Assembly (NCBI GenBank): GCA_951799405.1
Contig: OX637338.1
Coordinates: 20,595,297 to 20,659,296, forward strand
Reading direction: 5' to 3'
Origin: Agapetus fuscipes
Taxonomy: Eukaryota > Arthropoda > Insecta > Trichoptera > Glossosomatidae
Length of the DNA stretch: 64,000 nt
Positions 10,301 to 23,300 of this stretch are shown here, piece by piece. The notes below the pieces were generated by a model that was given only the letters and a program-made list of their open reading frames with translations, searched no databases and was not told the DNA's origin. A program made the position numbers and the translations under genes. Numbering within the stretch: position 1 is the stretch's first letter; the number at the start of each line of letters is the position of its first letter.

Positions 10301-13300
10301 GGGGCAAGACATGATCGGGAGGGCAGTCGCCCCCTCCTGGCTCTTCCTGGGTACGCCCATGGTATTAACCATTCATTTTGTATGGCGAAGCTCTCTTTTT
10401 TTATAAAATTAAAATTTTAATATTGTAAATAGATGTGAAAGGGTAAGTGTTACCTTGTATAATGCGAGCCTCTGCTGCAGGGCCTCTTCTGCAGTGCTGG
10501 CTGTGATGGGGGCGGACGCAGGGGCGAGGGCAGGGGCAGGGGCAGGAGCAGCTGCAGCTGCAGGGGCAGGAGCAGGAACTTCTGCGTCTGGAGAAGTTCC
10601 CTCTGCAATTATCAATGAATTGAAAAACTTTTTAGAATTTGTGTATTTACAAACATATAATATTTATGAGAAGCACAATTTTTTTATAAGAAAACAAAGT
10701 TTTTCTATAAAAACAGACCATTTGTAGTAGAATGATGAAATTTTCCATACCCCCATAAAATACAAACTTATACCTGTCTGCTTGTGAAAATGTATATAAT
10801 GTGATTTCCCAATGTTACAAATCTTTGCAACTTAGATTAAATTAGATAAGGTGTGTTTTTCTTAGCTGACATTGAGTAGAATTTGATTCCCAAGAAAACT
10901 GTATTTACAGGTCATTTTTGACAAATATGATCGATAAGCCAAACAAGCACTGAAGGAGCGATATGTCATATAAACTAAGCCACACATATAGTGTAACTTC
11001 TTGCCAGCGTTCTCCCTGAAGAGGTCGCATTCGGGACCTATTATATATTTAAATAAATAATAGAAATTAGAATAAAATGTGTATAACATTTCACAGCTCC
11101 AAAACATCGAGCAACGCATAAAAAACTAGCATTACAGCGGCAGAAACAATAACAAAGCTAGAGCTAGGCTGTAAATTCAAACGGACCAATCACAGAGCAG
11201 GGTTCTATTTGACAACCAATAAGAATATCTATTGTGGTTCTACTGAGTCAAGTGGCAGTTTGCTTTGACATGTTTGGAAGTATAGCGCTTGACCTAGGTA
11301 AGTATTGTTACTTGAGGCAGTGTTGATCATGACTGGGGGAAGCCCAGATATTAGAGGGTGCTGTACAAGTTTGTCTGTTGGCCTCCTGGCAGTACCTGAA
11401 GCCGCCTGCAGCTGGTCGTCCTCCCGGGCGCGCCCCGGGGCAGGCGGCATGTGCGCCAGCTCCACCACCTGGCCCGCCCGCACGGCCTCCAGCACACGAT
11501 CAAACTCCTTCACCACTCGCAGATGCTGCATGGCCAGCGCGCTGTCCCCACTGCGCTTGGCCTCCAGGGCTGCCACCTTGTACTCCTGTTGCCGCGCTGC
11601 AGGCAATATAATATACTTGGTGGAATGTGAACATCAATGTTTGGTCTCAGAAGGGTAAAGAACGATTTCCAAGGCTAGAATCTGGGTAGCATTGCACAAT
11701 CAGCACACTATTTTCACTTGCTGTTCAAGGCAATTATTAGGCAATATTCTGACATAACTTGATGTTGATACCTTCAATGGCTTTAAGTGCAGCTTGTGAT
11801 TCTTCACTGAGGGCTGAAGCTGCTGCAGGGGCGGCTGGCACAGGTGGGGGGGAGGCGGGGGCGGAGGCGGAGGCTGGGGCAGCAGGGGGGGGAGGCCCTG
11901 CACTGACAGCAGGAGGGATCTCGTCCTCAGGAACAGTGCGCCCTGCTTGGACAGCACTCAGCTGCTCCTTCAGGGTCTTGAGGCCGCGACCAAATCTAGA
12001 ATTACAGCCTTAATTTAAGTAATTGTAAAATGACGCTCTCCATTGCAATGTGATTAGACACAGCCACACTATTGGTAAACAGCTAAGAATGAGCACAAAG
12101 CCATGAGCAGTACCTCCTGGCACGACTGGTTTCTCCTTGAGCCTTGGCTTGTTGCTCAGCTTGTGTGTACATGGTGATGCGCCCCTGCAGCAGGACTGTG
12201 AGGGAGCTGGGGGGGCTGGCGGAGGCTGCAGGGGGGGCAGGGGGCGCCTCCTCTCCCTCCCCGCCCGCCAGCTCCGACAGCTCGGACAGCAGGGCAGGAT
12301 CGTCCTCTCCCCCTGGAACACCATCAGCCTGATGTTACATTCTCCATCAACTTCCCAAGGTGGAAAATCATGCAAGCACAAAGTAAGCCAAAACAAGAGT
12401 TACAATAAAACAAACAAGTTTATACTGATGGCTCATGCTGGAACTCTGCACTGAGACAGATCAGTTCAGCAGGTTGGGCCACTGCATTATCTTTATGTAG
12501 GTGCTTATTTACATTCCATTCTGTTTGCTCGTTGGTTCTGCTCCTTGTGTCTGAGGATGATTGAGGAGCTCGCTACTTTGTGTTGTAGAGGATGATTGAG
12601 GAGCTCGCTACTTTGTGTTGTAGAGGATGATTGAGGAGCTCACGACTTTGTATTGTAGAGGATGATGGAGGAGCTCGCTACTTTGTGTTGTAGAGGATGA
12701 TTGAGGAGCTCGCGACTTTGTATTGTAGAGGATGATTGAGGAGCTCGCTACTTTGTGTTGTAGAGGATGATGGAGGAGCTCGCTACTTTGTGTTGTAGAG
12801 GATGATGGAGGAGCTCGCTACTTTGTGTTGTAGAGGATGATGGAGGAGCTCGCTACTTTGTGTTGTAGAGGATGATGGAGGAGCTCGCTACTTTGCTCAC
12901 AGCAAAACATCCCAAACCATCACAAGCGAACAAAAGAGAACTCCTACCTCTGTTAAACCAAACTACATCTGTTAGACAAACAGAAGATCTCAAAATGTAT
13001 TATGTATTATTTCAGTTGACTTTTTGATTATAGAAGCGCTCACAATATCATCACTAATGACTGTGGCTAATATTTGTGATGTTCGTGACAGCTGTCAACC
13101 GTCAGGGAAGCAGGAAGCTCACGCCCTCCTGCCTTGGTAGAAAATGCAAAATCAGCAAATGTAATTTTGTTGTGACCGACTTGTAAGCACTGATAATTCG
13201 TACAGTGAGTTCCCTGAAGGACTTGTGAGCACGGAATAATTATTACAGCGCGCTTCCTGAACTGACTGTGCAAGAGCTACAACATATTCAGACAAAGCTA

Positions 13301-13743
13301 AACACGTTCCTGCCAAGAGAGCCAGGGCAGGGAGAGGGGCATGAGCTGTAAGTGTGCAGGGAGCAGGTTTACCAGAGTCCTCGTCGTCGCTAGGGATGTT
13401 CCTGAGGCTCTGTGCCACCAGGCTGTCCAGGTCTGCGGCGGGGACCTGCGGGGGGCGCGCGCGGGGCGGGGGGCGAGCACGCGCTCTGCCGCCCCCCGCA
13501 ATGGCCGCCAGCTCGGCCTCCAGATCGCTGTCGCCCCCATCAGAGCCGGAGCCTTCCAGCTCATCCAAGCTCGCTGGCACATCAAACAAGCCATACTAGA
13601 AAGTTGTAAGCTACAATAAGTACGCTGGACTCCCTAACAATAACTTTCGTTTTAGTGGTAAGAATTGGATTGTTTCAGACCTGTGCAAGACTTTGCCCTG
13701 CCCTCTTGCTAGGAGGTTTTGTCTCCTTTTTTCTTCCAAACAT
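7332..13743 (-). CDS. l(2)gd1: CC2D1 / lethal(2) giant discs homologue, N-terminal half (9 exons)
   Basis: Exons on the minus strand: 13743-13681, 13595-13373, 12312-12114, 11995-11772, 11596-11396, 10602-10454, 9470-9264, 8107-7951, 7470-7332. All boundaries are GT-AG and the phases agree, giving 520 residues before the coding sequence leaves to the left. The N-terminus reads MFGRKKETKPPSKRAGQSLA, then an acidic segment (LEGSGSDGGDSDLEAELAAI). Four DM14 repeats follow, at about residues 140-200, 237-290, 340-400 and 455-520, for example GETSRARRFGRGLKTLKEQL and QEYKVAALEAKRSGDSALAM. The family binds the ESCRT-III protein Shrub/CHMP4 through DM14 domains and controls endosomal sorting of Notch. 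The C-terminal C2 domain must lie beyond position 1 or be missing. Linkers are unusually Ala/Pro-rich (exons 4 and 6). The start codon faces DLIC across 564 bp. Confidence 0.92.
7525..7740 (+). mobile_element. RTE ORF C-terminal fragment
   Basis: Encodes [20 protein letters not shown] and KVWMDQISKIANDWNIQSH in the plus direction within intron 8 of CC2D1. A local palindrome (TTTCCTCCAG... CTGGAGGAAA, 7675-7705) suggests rearrangement. The flank at 7740-7880 is G/C-homopolymer-rich. Confidence 0.65.
8215..8345. repeat. 27-bp minisatellite in a CC2D1 intron
   Basis: About 4.5 units of GATTTCGCCCATACCAGTCT plus 7 bp. The 27-bp period (9 codons) keeps one frame open, but it is intronic on the coding strand of CC2D1. 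Confidence 0.9.
9746..9984 (-). mobile_element. SINE family 1, tail-truncated
   Basis: Reverse-oriented copy starting at AAGAGCCCTCTGCGAGCTTG, so part of the CR1-like tail is lost. It retains the B-box region and ends at ACCGGTT. It lies in a CC2D1 intron. Confidence 0.8.
10268..10363. repeat. 96-bp hairpin element
   Basis: Perfect 19-bp ends (ACCATGGGCGTACCCAGGA at 10268-10286 and its complement at 10345-10363), with more pairing inside (GGAGGGGGC / GCCCCCTCC). It resembles a short fold-back repeat. Intronic in CC2D1. Confidence 0.75.
10755..10850 (+). repeat. RTE 3'-tail end fragment
   Basis: Contains CCTGTCTGCTTGTGAAAATG and ends in CAACTTAGATTAAATTAGAT. Confidence 0.6.
10978..11058 (-). 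repeat. SINE family 2 tail fragment
   Basis: Reverse complement of the tail at 38770-38815 and 49560-49625 (ACACATATAGTGTAACTTCT on the plus strand, then the CGCATTCGGGACC block). Confidence 0.6.
11145..11260 (+). repeat. Dispersed repeat related to the 21.1 kb and 24.1 kb copies
   Basis: Shares GAGCAGGGTTCTATTTGACA, an AATAAGAA block and GGTTCTACTGAGTC-like sequence with 21100-21263 and 24053-24183. Nature unknown. Intronic in CC2D1. Confidence 0.55.
12550..12895. repeat. 35-bp minisatellite in CC2D1 intron 2
   Basis: About ten near-identical units of GAGGATGATTGAGGAGCTCG plus CTACTTTGTGTTGTA. Variants differ at few positions (GATTG/GATGG, GCTAC/GCGAC), implying recent expansion. Confidence 0.95.
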
Positions 13744-14307
13744 AATTATAGATTGAACTACACAACAATTTTTTTTTTTTACTCTAGATTAAATGCAGTA
13801 AACTGTACGACTTGTCATTGTCCGACACCATGCAGAATATAAAATACACCACAGAAATACACTACAATTCAGCTGAATGGCTGACATCCCATTTATCCAC
13901 AGCAATCCACAGTACCACACACAGTCACAGAGTAGCACACAGTACAATCCACAGCATAATTATCAAAAGTGACGTTTTGCAAGTTGACTACGTTAGTTCC
14001 AATTTTCACCACGTTCATTGTATGCTACAATACCTACTACTCTGTGTACGCTACCCATTAGACCCAGTAATTAAAAAAAAAACCCAGAGAGTGTTACTAT
14101 CATGTGCATTTATATAAGAAAATACTTTATTTTTTAAAAAGAAAAAAAAAAACAATAGAACATCCAATGGTAACAACTTTCTTTCTCTAGGTGTGATCAT
14201 AATGTCGCTCGCTTGCTCTGTTCTTGTCTATGATATTCTGACGTACGTTTTTTCGACTATCGGTTGGTTGCTGCTGCGCTGTCGTAATTCATTGACTTTT
14301 CTTAATA
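13744..14307. promoter_or_regulatory. Shared divergent promoter region of CC2D1 and DLIC
   Basis: The two start codons point away from each other across 564 bp. The interval has no coding exon and both 5' UTRs must start within it or in introns. A CACAGT/CACACAG-rich stretch lies at 13890-13960. No clear TATA box or initiator could be assigned. Regulation is inferred from geometry only. Confidence 0.5.
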
Positions 14308-17300
14308 ATGGAGTTAACCGGTCAGGTTAACGGTCCAAAACCAAAGAAGAAAGAAAAACCAGAAATTAAAGAAAATTTATGGTGCGTTAGATGAGTATTT
14401 TGGGTTGCGGCCGATCAGTATTGTCCTTTTTGGGTATGAATGTGTCACACCTCCTATCGTGGAGAACATCACCGCTAGCGGTGGGAAAATTCTCATAAGA
14501 AGTGTCGAGAGTGCGCCGAGCGCCGTTATAGGGCAACTCTAGTAGCATAGTGTGTGTGTGTGGGTGTGCTGTTGAGGATGAGTCACCACTGAGCTCTGTG
14601 CTTGCAGGTCCTCCATCCTAGAGGAAGTGCAGAACCAGGGCAACACCAAGCTCTCCACCTGTAGCATAGTGTGTGTGTGTTGAGGATGAGTCACCACTGA
14701 GCCCTGTGCTTGCAGGTCCTCCATCCTAGAGGAAGTGCAGAACCAGGGCAACACCAAGCTCTCCACCTGTAGCATAGTGTGTGTGTGTTGAGGATGAGTC
14801 ACCACTGAGCCCTGTGCTTGCAGGTCCTCCATCCTAGAGGAAGTGCAGAACCAGGGCAACACCAAGCTCTCCACCTGTAGCATAGTGTGTGTGTGTTGAG
14901 GATGAGTCACCACTGAGCTCTGTGTGCTTGCAGGTCCTCCATTCTAGAGGAAGTGCAGAACCAGGGCAACACCAAGCTCTCCACCTGTAAGAATGTCCTC
15001 GTGCTGGGCGACAACGAGTCCGGCAAGACCACGCTCATCGCCAAGCTGCAGGGCGTGGAGGACCCCAAGAAGGGCTCTGGCCTGGAGTACGCGTACATCG
15101 ATGTGCGGGACGAGTACAGAGACGGTGAGATGGGCTCACTACACAAGGGCGGGCAGGCAGCTGTCATTACTTCCTAGTGAACAGACATGTCACGGCACTG
15201 TTGTGCCACATGATGCATCCTAGTAAATACACATGACACATATTACTTCCTAGTGAATACACATGCCACATATTACTTTCTAGTGAATACACATGGCACA
15301 TCTCACTTCCTAGTGAACAGATGTGTCACAGCTCTTTCGTGGCACATATTACTTCCTAGTGAATACACATGCCACATATTACTTCCTAGTGAATACACAT
15401 GCCACATATTACTTTCTAGTGAATACACATGGCACATCTCACTTCCTAGTGAACAGATGTGTCACAGCTCTTTCGTGGCACATATTACTTCCTAGTGAAT
15501 ACACATGCCACATATTACTTCCTAGTGAATACACATGCCACATATTACTTTCTAGTGAATACACATGGCACATCTCACTTCCTAGTGAACAGATGTGTCA
15601 CAGCTCTTTCGTGGCACATATTACTTTTTAGTGAACAGACCTCTTAGTCAGGCAAACATATGTCACAGCCCTGTTATGGCACATACTACTTCCTATTGAA
15701 CAGAAATGTCACAGCCTTGTCGTGGCACATTTTACATCTTAATGAATACACATGTCACAGCCCCGTCATGGCACATATTACTTCCTAGTGAACAGACATG
15801 TATCACAGCCCTGTTGTGGCACATATTACTTCCTAGTGAACAGACCTTTGAGTCAGGCGGACTTATGGCATATGTGCTATCTGTGCTTTGCAGCTACTAA
15901 TCATCTCAGCTATTTGGGGCTTACCTGTTAATAGGTCCAGGTGTAGGTGGTAGGATGTGAAATGTATAGAGTTGTTGTGTGTGCAGACCACACCCGGCTG
16001 AGCGTGTGGGTTCTGGACGGGGCCCCGGGACACGCGGGGCTGCTGCGCTTCGCGCTGAGCCCGCGCACGTACCCGCACACGCTGGTCATGCTGGCCGTGG
16101 CCATGACCTCACCCTGGGGCCTGCTGGAGCAGCTGCAGACCTGGGCCTCCCTGCTGGCTGATCACATCGACCGCCTGCCTCTCACCAACGGTAACATGTG
16201 TTACTCAACTCTTTTGATGACTTGCATCAGCGTCTCACAAGTTCTGTACAACTCTTGTGATGACTTGCATCAGCGTCTCACAAATTCTGTACAACTCTTG
16301 TGATGACTTGCATCAGCATCTCACAAGTTCTGTACACTTCTTGTGATGACTTGCATCAGCATCTCACAAGTTCTGTACAACTCTTGTAATGACTTGCATC
16401 AGCGTCTCACAAGTTCTCTACAACTCTTGTGATGATTTGCATCAGCGACTCGCAAGTTCTGTACAACTCTTGTGATGACTTGCATCAGCGTCTCACAAGT
16501 TCTGTACTACTCTGAGTGACTTTTGTTCACAAATTAATTATATCTACAAAATTTGGGACACGTTTTATTTAATTCATTTATATGTAAAACATGAAATATG
16601 CCTTTATTAAATTTAAACATGAGCAAAAAAGTAGGATGAAAATAGAAGCAAGAAAATACAGATATAATATTGAAAGGAAAAAAATAAAAAATAATGGAAA
16701 AAAACTTTGTTCATCCAAAGGATCTGTTTGTGCCGGTACTTTCTGTGTGCTAGCCTGCCATCTGTCTCGCCATTTCTTTGGAGGTCTTCCCGGGGGCCCT
16801 CTGGATTCCCCTGAAGAGCAATACGTGGGCTCATTATCTCCCATTATATTATACTAGGGGCTACGCCCCTGGCTGCTGCGTAGCCCAACCCCTTAACATT
16901 TGGAGAATGTGTATATTGCGCATAGTTTACTCACGTTAAAATTCGTAATATTAAAAAAACATGTAAAATAAAAACATGCAGTTTTTGTAAAAGAAAATAT
17001 AAATTTTGTAGGCTTTGATAAAATGAAATTTACGGAAGCTTACCATTAAAAAATTAAAAGACACAGGGATTATCCCGCATTGTAAACGGTTGTACATACT
17101 GTTATAGATACATCGATAGTGTATGCAAATCTTGATTTAATTTCAATATTTCTATATTCTCATTTGCCCACCCTATGATCTGTCATTCATCGGGGTTATC
17201 ATGCACCGTAAATCGTTATAGATTTTATCAGAATAAGTTAATCGACACTGTTAGAAAATATTGATTCGATATAGGAAGGCACATCGATGTATGAATGCCA

Positions 17301-20300
17301 TTAAAAATATATCGGAAATCTGATAGATTGGTATGAAACTGAATTCCATGCTGTATACACCTAGTTCACTTTTGCCAATGCCACCCTGGCTTCCGGGAAG
17401 GGCGTAGGGCGGTTCGTGTGAGGTTTGTTTTTTGTGCACATGCAGCAAGTGTAAACACGATCGTGCTTGCTTGTAGGAATGCATGTAATATGAATCTTAA
17501 ATGTACAGTACCTTTGCATCTTTCGTTGAATCATATGTTGGCATGAGGTAGTATATCTCTCAAAAAGCTTTTACCTACGTATTTGAAAATATTTGATGAG
17601 AAAAAATAATTGAAATAATTTTTAAATATTTATTAGAGAACGCAAAATAGATTGATGAATTGCATTCCTTTCAAATTTATTAAAAAAAAGGGACAAAAAA
17701 AAATAAAAAAAAAAACAAATAAAAACAAACATTTTATCTCCAGGCCCGAACCCGGGTCCTTCTGCATCAAAGACGTGGACGCTACTGCTAGCCCACGCCG
17801 GCCTTGCGGGGTAGTGAGAAAATTGTCTTACATATTCTTACTTACTTACTGTTATGAATTGAGTTAATGTTTAGCGCCTCTATGTTCTAATTTATGTACA
17901 TAGTTTTGTATGTACAAAATATTTGTTTAAAAATAGGGTGATGGAGTAGTCAATTTGGTTCAGCCGCGCCGTCAGATTCGTACAAACTTCGGAGACCGCG
18001 CTTTCCGTGTTGCGGGGCCGGTGGAGTGGAACAGACTGCCACCCGGAGTGAAGAACTCCAAATCTGTGGGTGTATTTCGAGGAGCACTCAAGGCACACTT
18101 GTTTAGAAAGTCTTATCCATGATCGGAGAGGGCCCTTGAGGTGTGACACACACAAAAACGGCGCTCTCTTATCATGTGTAATTTAAAATAAATCAGCCTG
18201 TTATTATTATTATTATTATTATAGCGCCTCTATATAATTACAGTTTCTATACATAAAATATGAGGTTTGTATTGTTTAAATAGATTTTACTTTCACACAC
18301 TGCCGAGCAGCCGGTTTAGCGTAATCGGCCAAACCACCGGATCTCTCGGCGACTCCGCCCGGGAGACGCGGGTTCGATCCTCGCGGCGAGACATTTTGAA
18401 AATTTAAAATTTGAAAGTCCAATCGATAGACGACGATGAAGGACAATATAATAAAGGATACTATGGTGCAATTAACTCAAAAAACGGCCTAACCCCAACA
18501 TCCAAAGTAAAGGTTTCTCCATGCCAATATAGTCAAAGTTGCACCATTTTGAGTGTCGGGCTTGGGGGGGGGGGGGGGTAGAAGTGGGTAAATTCATACG
18601 TTTTTTCAGTTTTTCTTGAAAATTTCAAAAACTATGCGGGTAAGCGGATAAACGTAGGAGGGGATCTCCAACTTTGGATGTCGGGGCTACTATTATATGT
18701 TCATCCCAGGGCATCTTCCTTGTCTTCCCCATCGTACAATGCCTTCCATACCGTTACGTAGGTTGATGTGTCCCTACTACAAGGAAAAAATTATAATGTT
18801 AAAATTAAAGTTACACATGTGCATAAAAAGGTTAATTACAAAATAATGAAGATGTGATCTGGAAGTATGAATGTGCAATAACACAGGAATGTTTGTGTGC
18901 GGTGTGCTCCACAGAGCAGCGGCAGGAAGCACGAGAGCGCTGTGTGCGCTCATGGCAGCAGTACGCGGAGCCGGGAGACGAGATGGAGCCAGGGGGCTCC
19001 CCCATGAAGCGCTCGGGGCGGGCCCCCGCGCCCCCCGAGGACCCGGAGCCCGACCAGCTGCAGGAAGGTGAGCCCCTGCCCGACTCCGTGCTCACCACTA
19101 ATCTGGGGCTGGATATCGTGGTGGTGGTCACCAAGGTAACTTTATTATTATATCATTGTGTTGTGACGCATGCACATCTCTGTGATTCAAGGGATGGCTA
19201 GGCAAAAGCGATCAAGTGATCTGCAAACTGTTTTCGCTATTCAGAATGTAATCTATAATCTAAGTTGCAAAGATATATTAAATGCATTCCCATAAGCAGA
19301 CACATCTAAGGTCGTGCACACATGCCGCATGTGGACTTACAACACAAAACCCAATCTCAAATGAACATAAGTCCTGCAACTCCATTGACTCCAGTGACAT
19401 TGGGGAAGTGAAATATTTTAAATAGTAAAAAAATTAAGTATAAATAGAAACAAAACTTTGTTTTTCTATTACTTTTGAGTAGAATTTAATATCCACATGA
19501 CAATCATTGATTGCCTGCTTGCCCCACATCATTGTTCGCCTACCAAAACCGCTTGCAGCGCTTGGTCAAAAGGGGAAACAGCTGATCTTTGTTATTCAAG
19601 GCGTAGAACAATGGGTGCGCGGCATCGCCTGTCCTGTCCTTTTAAAAAGACACAACAGCAATCAACAAAAATATCTAGTTTACTGTGTACACACCGTTAT
19701 ATACCTTGTTAAGGCCTCAACAATTGATCTGCAAAGCAAAGGCCACTGAGAGTGTGGCTAGTCAGTACTCTAGACATAGCGTATGCACAGGAAACTGTAA
19801 TGTCAGTAGCTGTGCTAACACTGTTTGTTGTGTGTGCCGCAGACGGACTACATGAGCACGCTGGAGAAGGAGCATGACTTCAGAGAGGAGCAGTTTGACT
19901 TCATGCAGCAGTGGGTGCGCCGCTTCTGCCTGCAGCACGGAGCGGCTCTCTTCTACACCAGCGCCAAGGAGGACAAGAACTGTGACCTGCTGTACAAGTA
20001 CCTCACACACAAGATCTACGGGCTGCCCTTCCGGACCCCTGCGCTTGTGGTGGAGAAGGATGCCGTCCTCATGTCAGTGCTCCGCCAATGCCACATTCCT
20101 CTTCTATTATCTCTAATGTCCTAGAAGTGTGTGTTGCCAGCCTTGTTTCTGTCGCCGCCATTATGAGAGCTTGCTTAAAAAGCATGGATGAATGACTGGT
20201 GAATTTGAAAGAAGAATACTCAAGGTGGGTGTGTACTGGGTGCTACCGCTTATATTGCCAAGAACCAGAATCGTTAAAAAAAATGATTGGCGGTGCACGG

Positions 20301-23300
20301 TATACTAGTGCCCATCTTGATGTATGGAAGTGAAGCCTGGACGGTAAATGAGAGCGCGATTAGGAAGGTCTATATGGTTTAAATGGACTTTCTAAGAAGT
20401 ATGATTGGGAAATTAGGATAGAGTTAGGAATGACTTAGTGCGAAAAGAATGTGAATGAAAGCATAAAGGTAAGAATCAAGTGATTTATTGGGATGGTTCG
20501 GGTGTATGCAGAGAATAAATGACGAAAGACTGACGAGGAGAGGGTACGCTGAAAGTACGAATGGAAGCCGTGGTAGGGGGAGACTGAGGAAAGTATGAAT
20601 GGATCAAATTTCTGAAATAGCAAACGTATGCGATATTCAGTCATAACAAAAAGAGTCAATGCATGAAAAAGATTATGATTCTAAATTACATGAAAGAAGT
20701 ATGCAAGGAACAAATTAAATGGCTGCTTACTTGCAATGTTGGTGGGGCATATAATTTTAATTTCAAATTCAAATTTAATTTAGTTAAATATTAATTTAAT
20801 TTTAGGTATGTTTAATATTTCACTTTTAGAATTTTTTGTGCTCCTTGACTAATAGGTTGATATGAGGATAACCCCCCATGCTGTAAAAACTTTTTTCACT
20901 TTTGCCAATGCCACCCCATTTCAGGCAAAGGCAGCAGGAGCTGCAAAGTTTATGTTCATGTAAGGTTTGGTTTATTTCGCGCTTACACATGCAGCATGTG
21001 TAAGTGCGAACTTACATGTGCCTGCTTGTGGGCGTACATTAAATATGAGCCTTAGATTTCAATATACCTTTGCAACTTAGATTATAGATTATATAACCTC
21101 TAGTAGTAGAAACAATAACAAAGCTATCGCTGATACGCCGGGAACTCAAGCAGACCAATCACAGAGCAGGGTTCTATTTGGCAGCTAATAAGAACGCCAT
21201 AGCGCTCTGTTTAGCTTCTACTGAGTCTAAAGCAGACCAATCATAGAGCAGGGTTCTATTTGATCTTCTCTATACTATAAAACCAAAACCCCGTTTGTTG
21301 GTAATGCAATAAAATGGTGAAGGACTAAACGGTTTTGGCTGTCTTTCGTTTCAAAATAAAGTATGTAATCTGGGAAGGGTTTTAGCGTACAAAAAAGTTG
21401 GTAAAATAACGCAGAACATGTTTAAATTTGTGAAATGCTGAATGTCGTTTTTATATGGGAATTTATCATTTCCAACTTCATCTAATTGACAGATTTTGGT
21501 TCCATATTCAAATTTTATTAAATGTGTTCGGTTTGAAATATTGTGAGAGGTTAAACAAAATCAAATTAATAAAATAAAATGGTAGGTACAAAATTTGAAA
21601 ATGGAATAAAAAATCATATTATTCATCAACAGCCTTTACCAAACAGAACTCTTTTTTAAAAAATGGAACTTAGCTTTTCAACTGTCAAAGTCATGAAAAG
21701 CGTTCAAGGTTAAATAAATAATATCTCAGTTACAAATATATGCACACATTTAAGGTTCATATTGAATGGATGCCCAAAAGGAAACACATGTTAGTTTGTG
21801 CATACACATAATGCATGTATATTTTCAAAATAAGACCCAAACGCAATTCCCAAATGATTCAGATTAACATAAAAACTGTGCAACTTAGTGAAACAATTTG
21901 TACACCAACTTATAAGTCGAGGACCTGTAATCTAAGTTGCATAAAAACATAAGGTGACACCTGAATGCATCTAAATCAAATATTGTTGGTTAACGTATCA
22001 CTCGAGAATGACTGAACCGATTTGTTTTTTCATTCTATGATGTTTGTAATCTGGAACAGATGTACCTATGGATAAAAAAGATTGAAAAAGTATCATTGAA
22101 GATGTTCAAATTCGTGAAAAGTTCAACATTGTTCATTAATGGGATTTGGTTTAGCATATATACTGCATCGTCTGCATCTATTTAAAAATTAAATACTCAT
22201 CGCATATTGGCCAAATTCTTAGAAAACATGTAAATTACCTTTGAGATGGATCGTGTGAAATTCGATGTGAATCAGATTACTCGAAATATTTTTTTCTAAG
22301 TATGAGGGATGTTGCTCTTTTTGCCTGGCTAAAAGGAAAGGTTGTAACTTTTTTTTTTTTAAATGTTACATTAAAGATTTTCATAGACCAGATAACCTGA
22401 ATGCACTTTTTCATATTGGAATTTTAAATGTGTCAGCAAGCCACATTTCAACATTCTTATATCCAAATATATTTAATCTAAGTTGCAAATATATATTGAC
22501 ATTTAAGACTCATTAAATACATGCCCAAAAACAAGCACATGTAAGTACACGCTTACACATACTGCATGTGTACATAAACTTTGAAACTCCTGCCACTTTC
22601 GCTGAAACCGGGGGGGCATTGGTAAAAGTGAACCAAGTTTTACTGCATAATCGATCTTCTTACTTAATATTCAATTTTCCATGTGCAAACTTTAGCTAGA
22701 ATCGTTCGTACAAGGTAACAAATCAGCAAAAATTAACTAAATTAAGAAAATATAAAGTTGGATCAACAGATCATGAAAAAAGATTGCATTTTTTCCGAAT
22801 CTAAGTTGCTAAGGTATTGGGGATTCACATTATATGCATTCTCACAAGCACACACGTATAAGTACGCGCTTGCACATGCCGCATGTGAACCTACAACATT
22901 AAAACCCAAATCTCAGATGAACAAACACCCTGCAACTCTGGCCGACCTTTCCTGAAACAGGAGTGATATTGGCAAAGTGAACTATTTTCTACAGCATGAG
23001 TGGTCAGCCGCATACCAACCTATAATTTAAGGAGCAAATACACAATGATCTAAATCTAAGTTGCAAAGATATTAAATGCATTCCCACAAGCAGACACACA
23101 AAATTTCGCACTAATACATGCCGCATGTGGACCTACAAAAAAAACCTAATCTGAAATGAACATAAGCCCTGCAACTCTTGCCGACATTCCCTGAAACAGG
23201 GGTGGCATTGGCAAAGTAAATCATTTTCGTCAGCCCCAAACCAACGTATAAGTCACGGAACATACACAATAAATTACATTTTTAAAATCAATAAACAAAA

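Noticed and set aside
11700..11957. Poly-proline frame as the CC2D1 exon 4 product and a suspected frameshift
   Set aside because: Recounting the G8/C8 run shows the correct frame (SAGPPPPAAPASAS...) stays open and joins exon 5 in phase.
12550..12895. CRISPR-like array
   Set aside because: Units are head-to-tail with no spacers and the locus is an intron of an animal gene.
14539..14913. Minus-strand 124-codon frame with repeated [16 protein letters not shown]
   Set aside because: Read-through of the duplicated DLIC acceptor units on the wrong strand.
18300..18395. Functional tRNA-Ser/Leu gene
   Set aside because: tRNA-like boxes exist, but acceptor and anticodon stems do not close cleanly.
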